DNA of 64,000 nucleotides. Origin: Mycobacterium sp. DL99. GTDB lineage: Bacteria > Actinomycetota > Actinomycetes > Mycobacteriales > Mycobacteriaceae. How positions within the stretch are numbered: position 1 is the first letter of the stretch; each line of letters starts with the position of its first letter. The translations under genes were made by a program, and so were the position numbers. The notes below the pieces were generated by a model, which was given only the letters and a program-made list of their open reading frames with translations, had not been told where the DNA came from and made no database searches. Of the stretch, positions 1 through 7,808 are shown piece after piece. The stretch lies in contig NZ_SJOM01000007.1 in NCBI RefSeq assembly GCF_004762045.1, forward strand, positions 5,507,798 through 5,571,797, written 5' to 3'.

Positions 1-24
1 CGCCCTCGCTCTACAGTCGACCAC

Positions 25-942
25 GTGAGTGCAGACAACCCGTTCGACCCGACGGTCTGGGAGCCGGTGCCCGGCTTCGACGATCTGACCGACATCACGT
101 ACCACCGCCACGTCGCCGACGGCGCCCGGCAGCCCACGGTCCGGATCGCGTTCGACCGGCCCGAGGTTCGCAACGCCTTCCGGCCGCACACCGTCGACGA
201 GCTGTACCGCGTCCTCGACCACGCCCGGATGTCCCCCGACGTCGGGGTGGTGCTGCTGACCGGCAACGGCCCCTCGCAAAAAGACGGCGGCTGGGCCTTC
301 TGCTCCGGCGGGGACCAGCGCATCCGGGGCCGGTCCGGTTACCAGTACGCGGCAGGAGACACCGCCGAGACGGTCGATCCGGCGCGGGCCGGGCGGCTGC
401 ACATCCTCGAGGTGCAGCGACTCATCCGGTTCATGCCGAAGGTGGTGATCTGCCTGGTCAACGGTTGGGCGGCCGGCGGCGGGCACAGCCTGCACGTCAC
501 CTGCGACCTGACCCTGGCCAGCCGCCAGCACGCCCGGTTCAAGCAGACCGACGCCGACGTCGGCAGCTTCGACGGTGGGTTCGGCAGCGCCTACCTGGCC
601 CGCCAGACCGGGCAGAAGTTCGCCCGCGAGATCTTCTTCCTGGGCCGCGCCTACGACGCCGAGACCATGTACCAGATGGGCGCGGTGAACGAGGTTGTCG
701 ACCATGCCGAGCTCGAGTCCGTCGGCCTGCAGTGGGCCGCGGAGATCAACGGCAAGTCGCCCCAGGCGATCCGGATGCTCAAGTTCTCGTTCAACCTGAT
801 CGACGACGGCCTGGTGGGCCAGCAGGTGTTCGCCGGGGAGGCCACCCGCCTGGCCTACATGACCGACGAGGCCGTCGAGGGCCGCGACGCGTTCCTGGAG
901 AAGCGCGATCCGGACTGGAGCGGTTTCCCGCGCTACTTCTAG
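25..942 (+). CDS. menB: 1,4-dihydroxy-2-naphthoyl-CoA synthase MenB
   Basis: Cytosolic crotonase-fold enzyme that closes o-succinylbenzoyl-CoA to 1,4-dihydroxy-2-naphthoyl-CoA in menaquinone synthesis. The 305-residue product is close to the usual mycobacterial length (about 314). Visible MenB hallmarks are AFCSGGDQ (about residues 91-98), the oxyanion-hole stretch GWAAGGGHS (147-155) and KQTDADVGSFDGGFGS (173-188), which carries the catalytic Asp/Ser region distinguishing MenB from ordinary enoyl-CoA hydratases. The GTG start was chosen because the conserved N-terminus follows directly. menE (15374) and menA (33293) of the same pathway lie in this window. A 15-bp hairpin begins five bases after the stop. 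Confidence 0.97.
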   Translation: MSADNPFDPTVWEPVPGFDDLTDITYHRHVADGARQPTVRIAFDRPEVRNAFRPHTVDELYRVLDHARMSPDVGVVLLTGNGPSQKDGGWAFCSGGDQRIRGRSGYQYAAGDTAETVDPARAGRLHILEVQRLIRFMPKVVICLVNGWAAGGGHSLHVTCDLTLASRQHARFKQTDADVGSFDGGFGSAYLARQTGQKFAREIFFLGRAYDAETMYQMGAVNEVVDHAELESVGLQWAAEINGKSPQAIRMLKFSFNLIDDGLVGQQVFAGEATRLAYMTDEAVEGRDAFLEKRDPDWSGFPRYF

Positions 943-946
943 TGAG

Positions 947-989
947 TTGTGGAGTTTCAGCCGCGCTGACCGCCGCTGAAACTCCACAA
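947..989. terminator. Perfect 15-bp hairpin between convergent genes
   Basis: Bases 947-961 are exactly complementary to 975-989 with a 13-base loop. The hairpin lies between the convergent ends of menB and the flavin-fold gene at 1012. The outer end is TT/AA with no long U-run, as is common for mycobacterial terminators. It probably acts in both directions. Similar palindromes are, from memory, dispersed in mycobacterial intergenic DNA, so it may also be a copy of a small repeat. Confidence 0.6.
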
Positions 990-991
990 AT

Positions 992-1017
992 CGCAGGGCT
1001 AGAACGCAGGGCTAGAA
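992..1017. repeat. 13-bp tandem duplication over a stop codon
   Basis: CGCAGGGCTAGAA occurs twice back to back (992-1004 and 1005-1017). The second copy contains the stop codon (1012-1014, minus strand) of the flavin-fold gene; the first lies just downstream of it. It looks like a simple replication-slippage duplication. Confidence 0.7.
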
Positions 1018-1506
1018 GCGGAAAACCGTCTGGCCATGGGGTGACTTCGCGAACGCGAGCACCTTGGCCGGGGTGACCTGGTACACGATCGCGGCCTCAC
1101 CGTCCGGGTCGAAAACCTCGTCGTCGCAATCGAAATCCCAGTCGTCCCCGTACTTGCTCCGATAGGTGTCGGCCAGGGCGGTCAGCCGCTGCAGGCCGGT
1201 CACCCGTGCGGCGGTGCCCTCGACGACGATGTCGAGGCCCGCGTTCCACGCGTTGGTGCCGGTGGTGACGACGACGCCCGCGCCGGCCTGAAGGTTGCGG
1301 GCCTTCTGCTCGGTGGACCCGGTGCAGAACACGAACACACCGTCGGTCCACACACCGACCAACGGTGTGACGTGCGGTCGCCCGTCACCGCGCACGGTCG
1401 TGAGCCAGTACAGCCCGGCGGCATCGAGGGCCGCCGCAGCGGACTCCCAACTCGTCGCTTCGGTCGCCTCGCTGAAGCGCTGGTCAAGCTTGCCGGTGAT
1501 CGTCAT
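1012..1506 (-). CDS. Pyridoxamine 5'-phosphate oxidase-fold (flavin/F420 split-barrel) protein
   Basis: Small split-barrel protein of 164 residues of the PPOX/F420-dependent reductase superfamily. The family signature is seen in LTTVRGDGRPHVTPLVGVW (about residues 35-53), followed by a strand with FVFCTGSTEQKARNL (about 59-73), the usual cofactor-phosphate contact region. Substrate and cofactor (FMN or F420) cannot be told from the sequence. The ATG overlaps the stop of the AraC-type regulator upstream (ATGA), so the two are translationally coupled and the regulator probably controls this enzyme. The stop codon lies in a tandem 13-bp repeat. Confidence 0.85.
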   Translation of the reverse strand: MTITGKLDQRFSEATEATSWESAAAALDAAGLYWLTTVRGDGRPHVTPLVGVWTDGVFVFCTGSTEQKARNLQAGAGVVVTTGTNAWNAGLDIVVEGTAARVTGLQRLTALADTYRSKYGDDWDFDCDDEVFDPDGEAAIVYQVTPAKVLAFAKSPHGQTVFRF

Positions 1507-2456
1507 ACCGATACCGACCGGTCAGCGGCCGCCGATTCATCGCGGACGTGCGCCCGGTAGCGCAGTGGAGACATACCCACCTCGCGTTTGAATGCGTTGG
1601 AGAACGCACCTTCCGAGGAGTAACCCAGTGTGACGGCCAGTGCGCCGACCCGGGTGTCGTCATCGCGGAGGGCACGCTGCGCCAGCAGCATTCGCCAGTT
1701 GTTCAGGTAGGTCAGCGGCGGTACCCCGGCCACCGCACGGAACCGCTCAGCGAACGATGTCCGTGACATCGCTGCGGCACGAGCCAGCTCCTCCAGCCGC
1801 CAGGACTTCGCGGGTTGGTCATGCATCACGGCAAGGGCGGGGCGCAATCGCTCATCTGTCAGCACCCGCAGCCAGCCCGGCGGCAGGTGTTCACCCTGAT
1901 CGATGTACGCCCGTAGCACCTCAAGCAGCAGCAGCTGGCCATGCTGGCGAATGGCGAACGCCGCGCCTATCCGGTCACCGGTCACCTCCTCCACCAGTCG
2001 GTCGAGCAGCCCGTGCAGGCTGCCCGCCTGTGCTGATGCGGCGCGGACGTGTCCCACCGGCGGCAGGGCATGCAGGAGCAGCGCCTCACCGGCAGGGTTG
2101 ACGTCGACGTGCCCGCCGATGATCACGTCGGCGTCGCCGCAATCGGCGCCGTCGACGCGCACGAACGGATCGGATTCGCGCAAGACGATTTCGGTCGGCG
2201 GCCCCGTTCCCGGCCCACCCTCCAACGCGACCCATTTGCGGCTGTTGAGAATGGCCACATCACCGGCGAGCAACTCGATGGGCTGATCCATGCCGTCGGT
2301 GATGAGCCGGACACGACCGCACACCACGGCGGTCAACTTGAGCGGATACCTGATCGGCGCGTGAGCTCGCCAGTCTCCGCGCACGGCGAACCCCCCGGAA
2401 ATCAGGCCACGGACCTCGACGAGGTCAAAGACATCGGAGAGCTGATCACGAACCAT
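1503..2456 (-). CDS. AraC-family transcriptional regulator with cupin sensor domain
   Basis: 317-residue regulator with an N-terminal cupin-like ligand domain (about residues 1-180; GRVRLITDGM and LLAGDVAIL strands) and a C-terminal pair of AraC helix-turn-helix motifs (about 215-300; SRTSFAERFRAVAGVPP and the family-typical GYSSEGAFSNAFKREVGMSP). The start at 2456 (MVRDQLSDVF) fits the family N-terminus; an ATG 13 codons upstream is possible. It is divergent from the SDR at 2530 with about 70 bases between starts, so it is the likely controller of that SDR and of its own operon with the flavin-fold gene. The effector is unknown. Confidence 0.9.
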   Translation of the reverse strand: MVRDQLSDVFDLVEVRGLISGGFAVRGDWRAHAPIRYPLKLTAVVCGRVRLITDGMDQPIELLAGDVAILNSRKWVALEGGPGTGPPTEIVLRESDPFVRVDGADCGDADVIIGGHVDVNPAGEALLLHALPPVGHVRAASAQAGSLHGLLDRLVEEVTGDRIGAAFAIRQHGQLLLLEVLRAYIDQGEHLPPGWLRVLTDERLRPALAVMHDQPAKSWRLEELARAAAMSRTSFAERFRAVAGVPPLTYLNNWRMLLAQRALRDDDTRVGALAVTLGYSSEGAFSNAFKREVGMSPLRYRAHVRDESAAADRSVSV

Positions 2457-2529
2457 ATCCGTACTATCGCGTAAAAAATGTGGACCCACAACCATTCAAA
2501 GTCCGGCCTAGCGGAGACATCGTGGAGGC

Positions 2530-3525
2530 ATGACACAGAACCAACGCCCCATCGGATCGGGATTCACCGCCGCCTCGACGGCAACGGACGTGCTCGCAGG
2601 CATCGACCTGTCTGGACGCAACGTCATCGTCACCGCCGGTCATGTCGGACTCGGGCTCGAGACCACCCGGGCTCTGAGCCAGGCCGGAGCTTCGGTGGTG
2701 GTCGGCGCGCGCTCCCCGGAACGGGCGGCACATGCGCTGGCCGGCATCGACCGCGTCGAGGTCTACCCGCTCGACCTGATGGACCCACGATCAATCGACA
2801 CGTTCGCAGCCAGATACCTCGACTCACGTCAGCCACTGCACATCCTGGTGAACAACGCCGGCATCATGGGCGGTGAACTGGTTCGCGACGCCCGCGGCTA
2901 CGAATCACAGTTCGCCACCAATCACCTCGGCCATTTCCAACTGACGCTGGGTCTGCTCCCCGCATTGCGCGGAGCTTCGGGCGCCCGGGTGGTGGAGGTT
3001 TCATCCTGGGGGCACCATCTGTCCGACATCCACTGGGACGACCCGCATTTCGACACCGGCGAGTTCGACGGCATGGTGGCGTACGGCCAGTCGAAGACGG
3101 CCAATGTGTTGTTCGCAGTGGAACTCGACCGCCGCTTCGCCGGCGAAGGAATCCGCGGTTACGCACTACATCCCGGTGGGATCGTGAGTACCAACCTCGC
3201 ACCGTGGCTCGGGGAAGACGGCTGGCGCGCCATGGGCCTGGTCGACGACGACGGACAGCCGGTGATCGATCCGGAACGGGATCGCAAAACTCCGGAACAA
3301 GGTGCGTCGACCAGCGTTTGGGCAGCCACCAGCCCGCGGCTCGACGACCTCGGTGGCGTGTACCTGCAGAACAACGACGTCGCACCGCTGGAAGACATCA
3401 CCGAACCGTTGACGCTCGACATCACCGCCGGACCGATGGAGACGACGGTCGGCGTCACGCGGTACGCGGTCGACCCGGAATCCGCGCAGAGACTGTGGGA
3501 ACTCAGTGAAAAATTGACCGCCTGA
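2530..3525 (+). CDS. Short-chain dehydrogenase/reductase (oxidoreductase, WWOX/protochlorophyllide reductase-like)
   Basis: 331-residue extended SDR, cytosolic. The Rossmann fold begins near residue 34; the NAD(P) motif reads TAGHVGLG rather than the usual TGxxxGxG, so its second residue is altered. NNAGIMGG (about 112-119), the catalytic YGQSK (about residues 188-192) and a downstream HPGGI are intact. A GTGGAGG ribosome site precedes the ATG. The gene is divergent from an AraC regulator, suggesting induction by that regulator's ligand. The substrate is not predictable. It is absent from the menB neighbourhood as remembered in M. tuberculosis, so it is probably accessory DNA. Confidence 0.9.
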   Translation: MTQNQRPIGSGFTAASTATDVLAGIDLSGRNVIVTAGHVGLGLETTRALSQAGASVVVGARSPERAAHALAGIDRVEVYPLDLMDPRSIDTFAARYLDSRQPLHILVNNAGIMGGELVRDARGYESQFATNHLGHFQLTLGLLPALRGASGARVVEVSSWGHHLSDIHWDDPHFDTGEFDGMVAYGQSKTANVLFAVELDRRFAGEGIRGYALHPGGIVSTNLAPWLGEDGWRAMGLVDDDGQPVIDPERDRKTPEQGASTSVWAATSPRLDDLGGVYLQNNDVAPLEDITEPLTLDITAGPMETTVGVTRYAVDPESAQRLWELSEKLTA

Positions 3526-3552
3526 CGCGTCGGCTCACGGCGCGCAGAACAC

Positions 3553-3629
3553 TTTTCCCGGCGAGCAGACGCAGCGGTACATGAGAATGCCAGGTCACGG
3601 CTGCCGCGACGTCCGCTCGCCGGGGAAAA
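3553..3629. repeat. Long imperfect inverted repeat between two SDR genes
   Basis: TTTTCCCGGCGAGC (3553-3566) pairs with GCTCGCCGGGGAAAA (3615-3629), leaving one bulged G and a 48-base interior. It sits between the stop of one SDR and the start of the next. The GGCGAGCAGACGC phrase in the left part resembles short palindromic phrases I remember as recurring in mycobacterial intergenic DNA, so this may be a dispersed element, a terminator, or both. Confidence 0.5.
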
Positions 3630-3652
3630 TCTAGGTCTCCTAAACTCACGGC

Positions 3653-4522
3653 ATGAGCAAGAACCCGCTGCGCCGAATCTCCGAGCAGCTGCTGTTGACC
3701 AGCATGCGCCCGCCGCTGACCGAGCGGCTGCAGGCCCGGGACGATGTCAACGTGGCCGGCAAGCGGATCCTGCTGACCGGTGCTTCTTCGGGCATCGGTG
3801 AGGCCGCGGCCGAGAAGTTCGCCGCGAAGGGAGCCACCGTCATCGCGGTGGCCCGCCGGCAGGAACTGCTCGACGACCTGGTCGGGCGGATTACCGCCAA
3901 GGGCGGCGACGCCCGCGCCCACGCGGTGGACCTGTCCGACATGGACGCCATCGACGAACTGGTCGCCACCGTGGAACGCGATCTGGGCGGTGTCGACATC
4001 CTGATCAACAACGCCGGCCGGTCGATCCGGCGCCCGCTGGCCGAATCGCTGGACCGCTGGCACGACGTCGAGCGCACCATGACGCTCAACTACTACTCGC
4101 CGTTGCGGCTCATCCGCGGCTTGGCCCCGGGCATGCGCGAGCGCCGCGACGGGCACATCATCAACGTCGCCACCTGGGGCGTGATGAACGAATCCTCGCC
4201 GCTGTTCGCGGTGTACAACGCCTCCAAGGCCGCCCTGGCCGCGGTGAGCCGGGTCATCGAAACCGAATGGGCCGCCGTCGGCGTGCATTCCACGACGCTG
4301 TACTACCCGTTGGTGAAGACCCCGATGATCGCCCCGACCCGGGCCTACGACGGGCTGCCGGGACTGTCCGCGGCCGAGGCCGCCGACTGGATGCTGACCG
4401 CGGCCCGCACCCGGCCGGTGCAGATCGCCCCACGCATGGCCGTGACCGCCAAGGCACTCAACACCGTGGCCCCCGGCCTGGTCGACGCCGTGATGAAACG
4501 GCAACGGGTCCAGCCCGTCTGA
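3653..4522 (+). CDS. SDR-family oxidoreductase (Rv0547c-type)
   Basis: 289-residue classical SDR. The cofactor motif TGASSGIGEAAA is near residues 42-53, NNAGRS near 120, and the catalytic YNASK near 192, with an N-terminal extension of about 35 residues. By position (between menB and the VOC gene) and type it matches M. tuberculosis Rv0547c, a conserved backbone gene of unknown substrate. Its stop codon abuts the stop of the convergent deacetylase with no spacer; the two share the palindrome TGATCA. The ORF reading the other strand (3503-4504) is a Gly/His-rich shadow and is not annotated. Confidence 0.93.
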   Translation: MSKNPLRRISEQLLLTSMRPPLTERLQARDDVNVAGKRILLTGASSGIGEAAAEKFAAKGATVIAVARRQELLDDLVGRITAKGGDARAHAVDLSDMDAIDELVATVERDLGGVDILINNAGRSIRRPLAESLDRWHDVERTMTLNYYSPLRLIRGLAPGMRERRDGHIINVATWGVMNESSPLFAVYNASKAALAAVSRVIETEWAAVGVHSTTLYYPLVKTPMIAPTRAYDGLPGLSAAEAADWMLTAARTRPVQIAPRMAVTAKALNTVAPGLVDAVMKRQRVQPV

Positions 4523-5365
4523 TCACGGCTTGGTGATGCTCCGCGGCTGGAGCCCGAGTGAGCGCACATGCTCGGCGATGGCCCCGAGGTTGGTGGTCCA
4601 CACATCGGTGTGCTCAAGCACGTAACGCATGAGGTCGTCGAGTTCGGCTGCCCGCGAAGCCCGTCCGGTGAGGAAGGGGTGATTGGTGAGTACCCAGCAG
4701 GCCCCCACGCGGCGCAGCGCGTCGAACTCCAGCTGCCAGAGTTCCCTTGCCTTGCGCGGGCTTTCGATCAGACCGGATCCGGAGATGTCGGGCAGATAGC
4801 AGTACTGCTCCCAGTCGTCGAGCGCCCACTGGATCGGGATCTCGACCAGCGAGCCGTCACCGACGGCCAGCTCATAGGGGCAGTCGGCGTCCATGAGGCT
4901 GGAGTCGTACAGGAATCCACGTTCGGCCAGCAGCGCCGGGGTGTGCCAGGACAGGTCCCACATCGGCGCGCGGTAGCCGGCCGGCCGTACGCCGGCCACC
5001 TCGGCCAGCGCCTCCAGCCCGCGGTCCAGCGCGTCGATCTCCTCTTGCAGCGTCAGTGCAGTCGGTTGCTCGTGCAGGTAACCGTGGTGGGCGATCTCGT
5101 GCCCGGCTGCGACGATCGCGCGCACCGCCTCGGGGTACCGGTGCGCGGTGTGACCGGGGACGAAGAACGTCGACGGAATCTGGTGGCGCTCCAGCAGTTC
5201 CAGGATCCGGGGAATTCCCACCAGCGGCCCGTAGGCCTGGTGGGACATCACGCTCATCCGCGCGGCGGCACCCTCGTTGCCCCACAGTACGGCTGACTCG
5301 GCATCCACATCGAACGTGAACGCCGCCGCCGCGGTTTTGCCTTCCGGCCAAGAGAATTCAGCCAT
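4523..5365 (-). CDS. Cytosolic polysaccharide-deacetylase-fold hydrolase (PuuE/HpPgdA-like)
   Basis: 280-residue NodB-fold metal-dependent amide hydrolase with no signal peptide, so it acts in the cytosol. Seen: motif 1 TFDVDAE (about 17-23; Asp ligands), motif 2 HHGYLHE (His ligands), motif 3 YRAPMWD and a C-terminal TNHPFLTGR. This layout is that of the PuuE allantoinase / Helicobacter PgdA subgroup rather than secreted chitin deacetylases. It is the last gene of a five-gene operon and its ATG overlaps the ureohydrolase stop by 8 bases, so it probably removes an acyl, formyl or ureido group from a small metabolite of that pathway. The substrate is inference. Confidence 0.88.
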   Translation of the reverse strand: MAEFSWPEGKTAAAAFTFDVDAESAVLWGNEGAAARMSVMSHQAYGPLVGIPRILELLERHQIPSTFFVPGHTAHRYPEAVRAIVAAGHEIAHHGYLHEQPTALTLQEEIDALDRGLEALAEVAGVRPAGYRAPMWDLSWHTPALLAERGFLYDSSLMDADCPYELAVGDGSLVEIPIQWALDDWEQYCYLPDISGSGLIESPRKARELWQLEFDALRRVGACWVLTNHPFLTGRASRAAELDDLMRYVLEHTDVWTTNLGAIAEHVRSLGLQPRSITKP

Positions 5366-6329
5366 GGTCAGCCATCAGCGTAACCAGCTCGTAGGCCAGA
5401 TTGGCCCCCGCCACGGCGGTGACGTCACCGCTGTCGTAGGCCGGAGCGACCTCCACCACGTCGGCACCGACGATCTGCAACCCGCGCATGGCCCGCAACA
5501 CCGCCACCAGTTCACGACTCGTCATTCCACCGATCTCGGGTGTTCCCGTGCCCGGCGCGAATGCCGGGTCCAGCACGTCGATGTCGATCGAAACGTACAC
5601 CGGGTGGTCCCCCACCCGGTCGCGGATCCGCTCGATGACCCCGTCGACACCGATGCGGTCGATATCGCGGCAGTGGACCACCGTGAAGCCCAATGACTCG
5701 TCGTCGAGCAGGTCGGCGCGGTCGTAGAGCGAGCCGCGGATCCCGACGTGCGCCGAGTGGCCCTTGACGATCAGGCCCTGTTCGGAAGCCCGGCGGAACG
5801 GGGTGCCGTGCGTGCAGGGCGCACCGAAGTAGGTGTCCCAGGTGTCGAGGTGGGCGTCGAAGTGCACCAGCGCCACCGGGCCGTGGACCGCATGCATCGC
5901 CTGCAGTGCCGGCAGCGCGATGGTGTGGTCCCCGCCGAGGAGCACCACCCGCTGTCGCGGTGTGGTCAGCAGGTCGGCGATGCCCTCGCGCACCTGCTCC
6001 ACCGCCGCCTCGATGTCGAACGGATTGGCCGCGATGTCGCCGGCGTCGACCACCTGTGCCTGCGCGAACGGGCTCACGTCCAGCGCCGGGTGGTAGGGCT
6101 TGAGCAGACGCGAGGCCTGCCGGATCGCGGCCGGGCCGAACCGGGCCCCCGGCCGGTAGGTGACGCCGGTGTCGAACGGCACCCCGACCACCGCGATGTC
6201 GTAGTCGGAGACCTCGTGGCGTTGCGGCAGCCGGGCAAAGGTGGCGATGCCCGCATACCGCGGCACCGCCATCGCATCGACCTGACCGACATTTCCGGTC
6301 TCCGACCGCACATACGGCTGGCTTGCCAC
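5358..6329 (-). CDS. speB: Agmatinase-family ureohydrolase (agmatinase / guanidinobutyrase type)
   Basis: 323-residue arginase-superfamily enzyme that hydrolyses a guanidino compound to an amine plus urea with a binuclear Mn centre. Metal-ligand motifs are all present: GGDHT, DAHLD and SIDIDVLDPAFAPGTGTPE. The GTG at 6329 is chosen because GAAGGGA precedes it and the upstream ORF extension overlaps the preceding SDR with no family-like sequence. The family includes agmatinase, guanidinobutyrase and guanidinopropionase, and motif reading does not separate them. In an operon with a permease, two SDRs and a deacetylase it looks catabolic rather than a polyamine-synthesis gene. Confidence 0.9.
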   Translation of the reverse strand: MASQPYVRSETGNVGQVDAMAVPRYAGIATFARLPQRHEVSDYDIAVVGVPFDTGVTYRPGARFGPAAIRQASRLLKPYHPALDVSPFAQAQVVDAGDIAANPFDIEAAVEQVREGIADLLTTPRQRVVLLGGDHTIALPALQAMHAVHGPVALVHFDAHLDTWDTYFGAPCTHGTPFRRASEQGLIVKGHSAHVGIRGSLYDRADLLDDESLGFTVVHCRDIDRIGVDGVIERIRDRVGDHPVYVSIDIDVLDPAFAPGTGTPEIGGMTSRELVAVLRAMRGLQIVGADVVEVAPAYDSGDVTAVAGANLAYELVTLMADHG

Positions 6330-6351
6330 CTGATTCCCTTCTCTCACTGCG

Positions 6352-7113
6352 TCACGCCCTCGTCCGGGTCGCCCCGCCATTGCAGGCGATCACCTGCCCG
6401 ACGACCGCCGACATCTCGAAGTCGGCCAGGAACCCCACCGCGGCCGCGATCTCATCGACGGAACCGATGCGGCCCAACGGAATCGACTCGGCGTAACGCT
6501 TGTGCATATCTGTCAGTGGGATTCCGGCGGAGTCTGCGTCGACCTGCAGCTGCGGGGTGTCGGTCACTCCGGGCGCGACCGCGTTGACGATGATCCCCTC
6601 CGGCGCCAACTCCCGCCCCAGCGTCTTGACCAACGAGATCAGCCCGGCCTTGGACGCCGCGTAGGCCGTGGCCTCGGGCCAGCCGGTGACACCCCATTCG
6701 CTGGAGATCACGACGATGCGCCCCGCACCGAGCCGGCGCATGTGCGGCAGCACCGCCTGCACCAGATGAAAGGTGCCACCCAGGTTGGTGTCGACGACCC
6801 GCCACCAGTCCGCCTCGTCGTGCTGAAGCAGAGGAGCCATGGTCATATAGGCATGATTGGCGACCAGCACGTCGAGCCTGCCCGCCGCGGCCACCACCGC
6901 ATCTGCGATCTCGACACAGGTGGCCGGGTCACTGACGTCGCCGGGCACAGCCAGGCCGCCGATCTCGGCAGCCAGCGCATCCAGCGCGGCACCGCCACGA
7001 ATGTCGTTGACCGCGACCCTCGCTCCGGCCGCGGCCAGCCGGCGCGCGTGGGCGGCACCCATGCCCTGCGCCGCACCGGTGACCAGCACGGCCCGGCCCT
7101 GCAATGAGCTCAT
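6352..7113 (-). CDS. SDR-family oxidoreductase (operon member 3)
   Basis: 253-residue classical SDR. The ATG at 7113 is used because the cofactor motif (TGAAQGMG) follows after about 10 residues and because it forms an ATGA overlap with the upstream SDR; the longer upstream reading is arginine-rich non-protein-like sequence. The catalytic YAASK and the Ser of VVISSEWG are present. The usual NNAG reads NHAY, an uncommon variant. It ends 22 bases before the ureohydrolase. It probably oxidises an alcohol intermediate of the operon's substrate; the substrate is unknown. Confidence 0.9.
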   Translation of the reverse strand: MSSLQGRAVLVTGAAQGMGAAHARRLAAAGARVAVNDIRGGAALDALAAEIGGLAVPGDVSDPATCVEIADAVVAAAGRLDVLVANHAYMTMAPLLQHDEADWWRVVDTNLGGTFHLVQAVLPHMRRLGAGRIVVISSEWGVTGWPEATAYAASKAGLISLVKTLGRELAPEGIIVNAVAPGVTDTPQLQVDADSAGIPLTDMHKRYAESIPLGRIGSVDEIAAAVGFLADFEMSAVVGQVIACNGGATRTRA

Positions 7114-7808
7114 ATCACCGCTCCCGCATTCACGTTGACGACGTCGCCGACGCTGAAGGTGGCATCGCACACCAGGTACTGCACACAACGCGCCACCTCG
7201 GCCGGGGTGACCAGTCGCCGCAACGGCAGAGTGGCCAGATAATCTGCTGCGCGCCAAGGGGAATCATCGGCAAGAAGCGGTGTGTCAGTCGGCCCGGGAG
7301 CCACCGCATTCACCCGCACACCGCGATCGGCGACCTCGGCGGCCAAGCTGCGCACCAGACCGAGGATGGCACCTTTGGCCGCGGCGTAGTGGGCGTCGTG
7401 ATCGCCGCCGCCGACGGCAAGTTCACTGGCCACCGCGACCACTGCACCCGAGCCCTTATCGAGCATGTCGGGCAGACAGGCCCGGGCAGCGTGGAACAGC
7501 CCGCCCACATGCACCCGCAGCATGCGCTGCCAGGCCTGGGCGCTGATCTCGCTCACCGGAGCCATCTCGTAGTACCCGGCCGAGGTCACCAGCGCGGCGA
7601 TCGGGCCGAGCTCGGCGCGGATCTCGGCGACCGCGCCGGCGACGGCGGTGCCGTCGGAAACATCGGCTGCCACAGCGTGATCCGCCTCGGTTGCGCCCGA
7701 CAGATCGAGCGTTCCGATGACGTAGCCACGGTCGCGCAGAGCAGAGACCACGGCAGCACCGATCCCGCTGGCGCCACCCGTGACGACGGCGACAGGAGCC
7801 TCAGTCAC
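7110..7808 (-). CDS. SDR-family oxidoreductase (operon member 2)
   Basis: 232-residue classical SDR starting at GTG. It shows TGGASGIG (about 10-17), the catalytic YAAAK (about 140-144) and an APGPTDTP substrate-loop start. The start overlaps the permease stop by 8 bases and the stop overlaps the next SDR (ATGA), so it is firmly inside the operon. Two different SDRs in tandem suggest either successive oxidation steps or epimerisation by oxidation and reduction. No substrate can be named from the sequence. Confidence 0.9.
   Translation of the reverse strand: MTEAPVAVVTGGASGIGAAVVSALRDRGYVIGTLDLSGATEADHAVAADVSDGTAVAGAVAEIRAELGPIAALVTSAGYYEMAPVSEISAQAWQRMLRVHVGGLFHAARACLPDMLDKGSGAVVAVASELAVGGGDHDAHYAAAKGAILGLVRSLAAEVADRGVRVNAVAPGPTDTPLLADDSPWRAADYLATLPLRRLVTPAEVARCVQYLVCDATFSVGDVVNVNAGAVI

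Noticed and set aside
465..1076. Arg/Pro-rich 203-codon frame over menB
   Set aside because: Composition is typical of an out-of-frame reading of a GC-rich gene; menB covers it in the coding frame.
3503..4504. Minus-strand frame rich in Gly, His and Arg opposite the SDR at 3653
   Set aside because: It is antisense to a clear SDR, with low-complexity composition and no family pattern.
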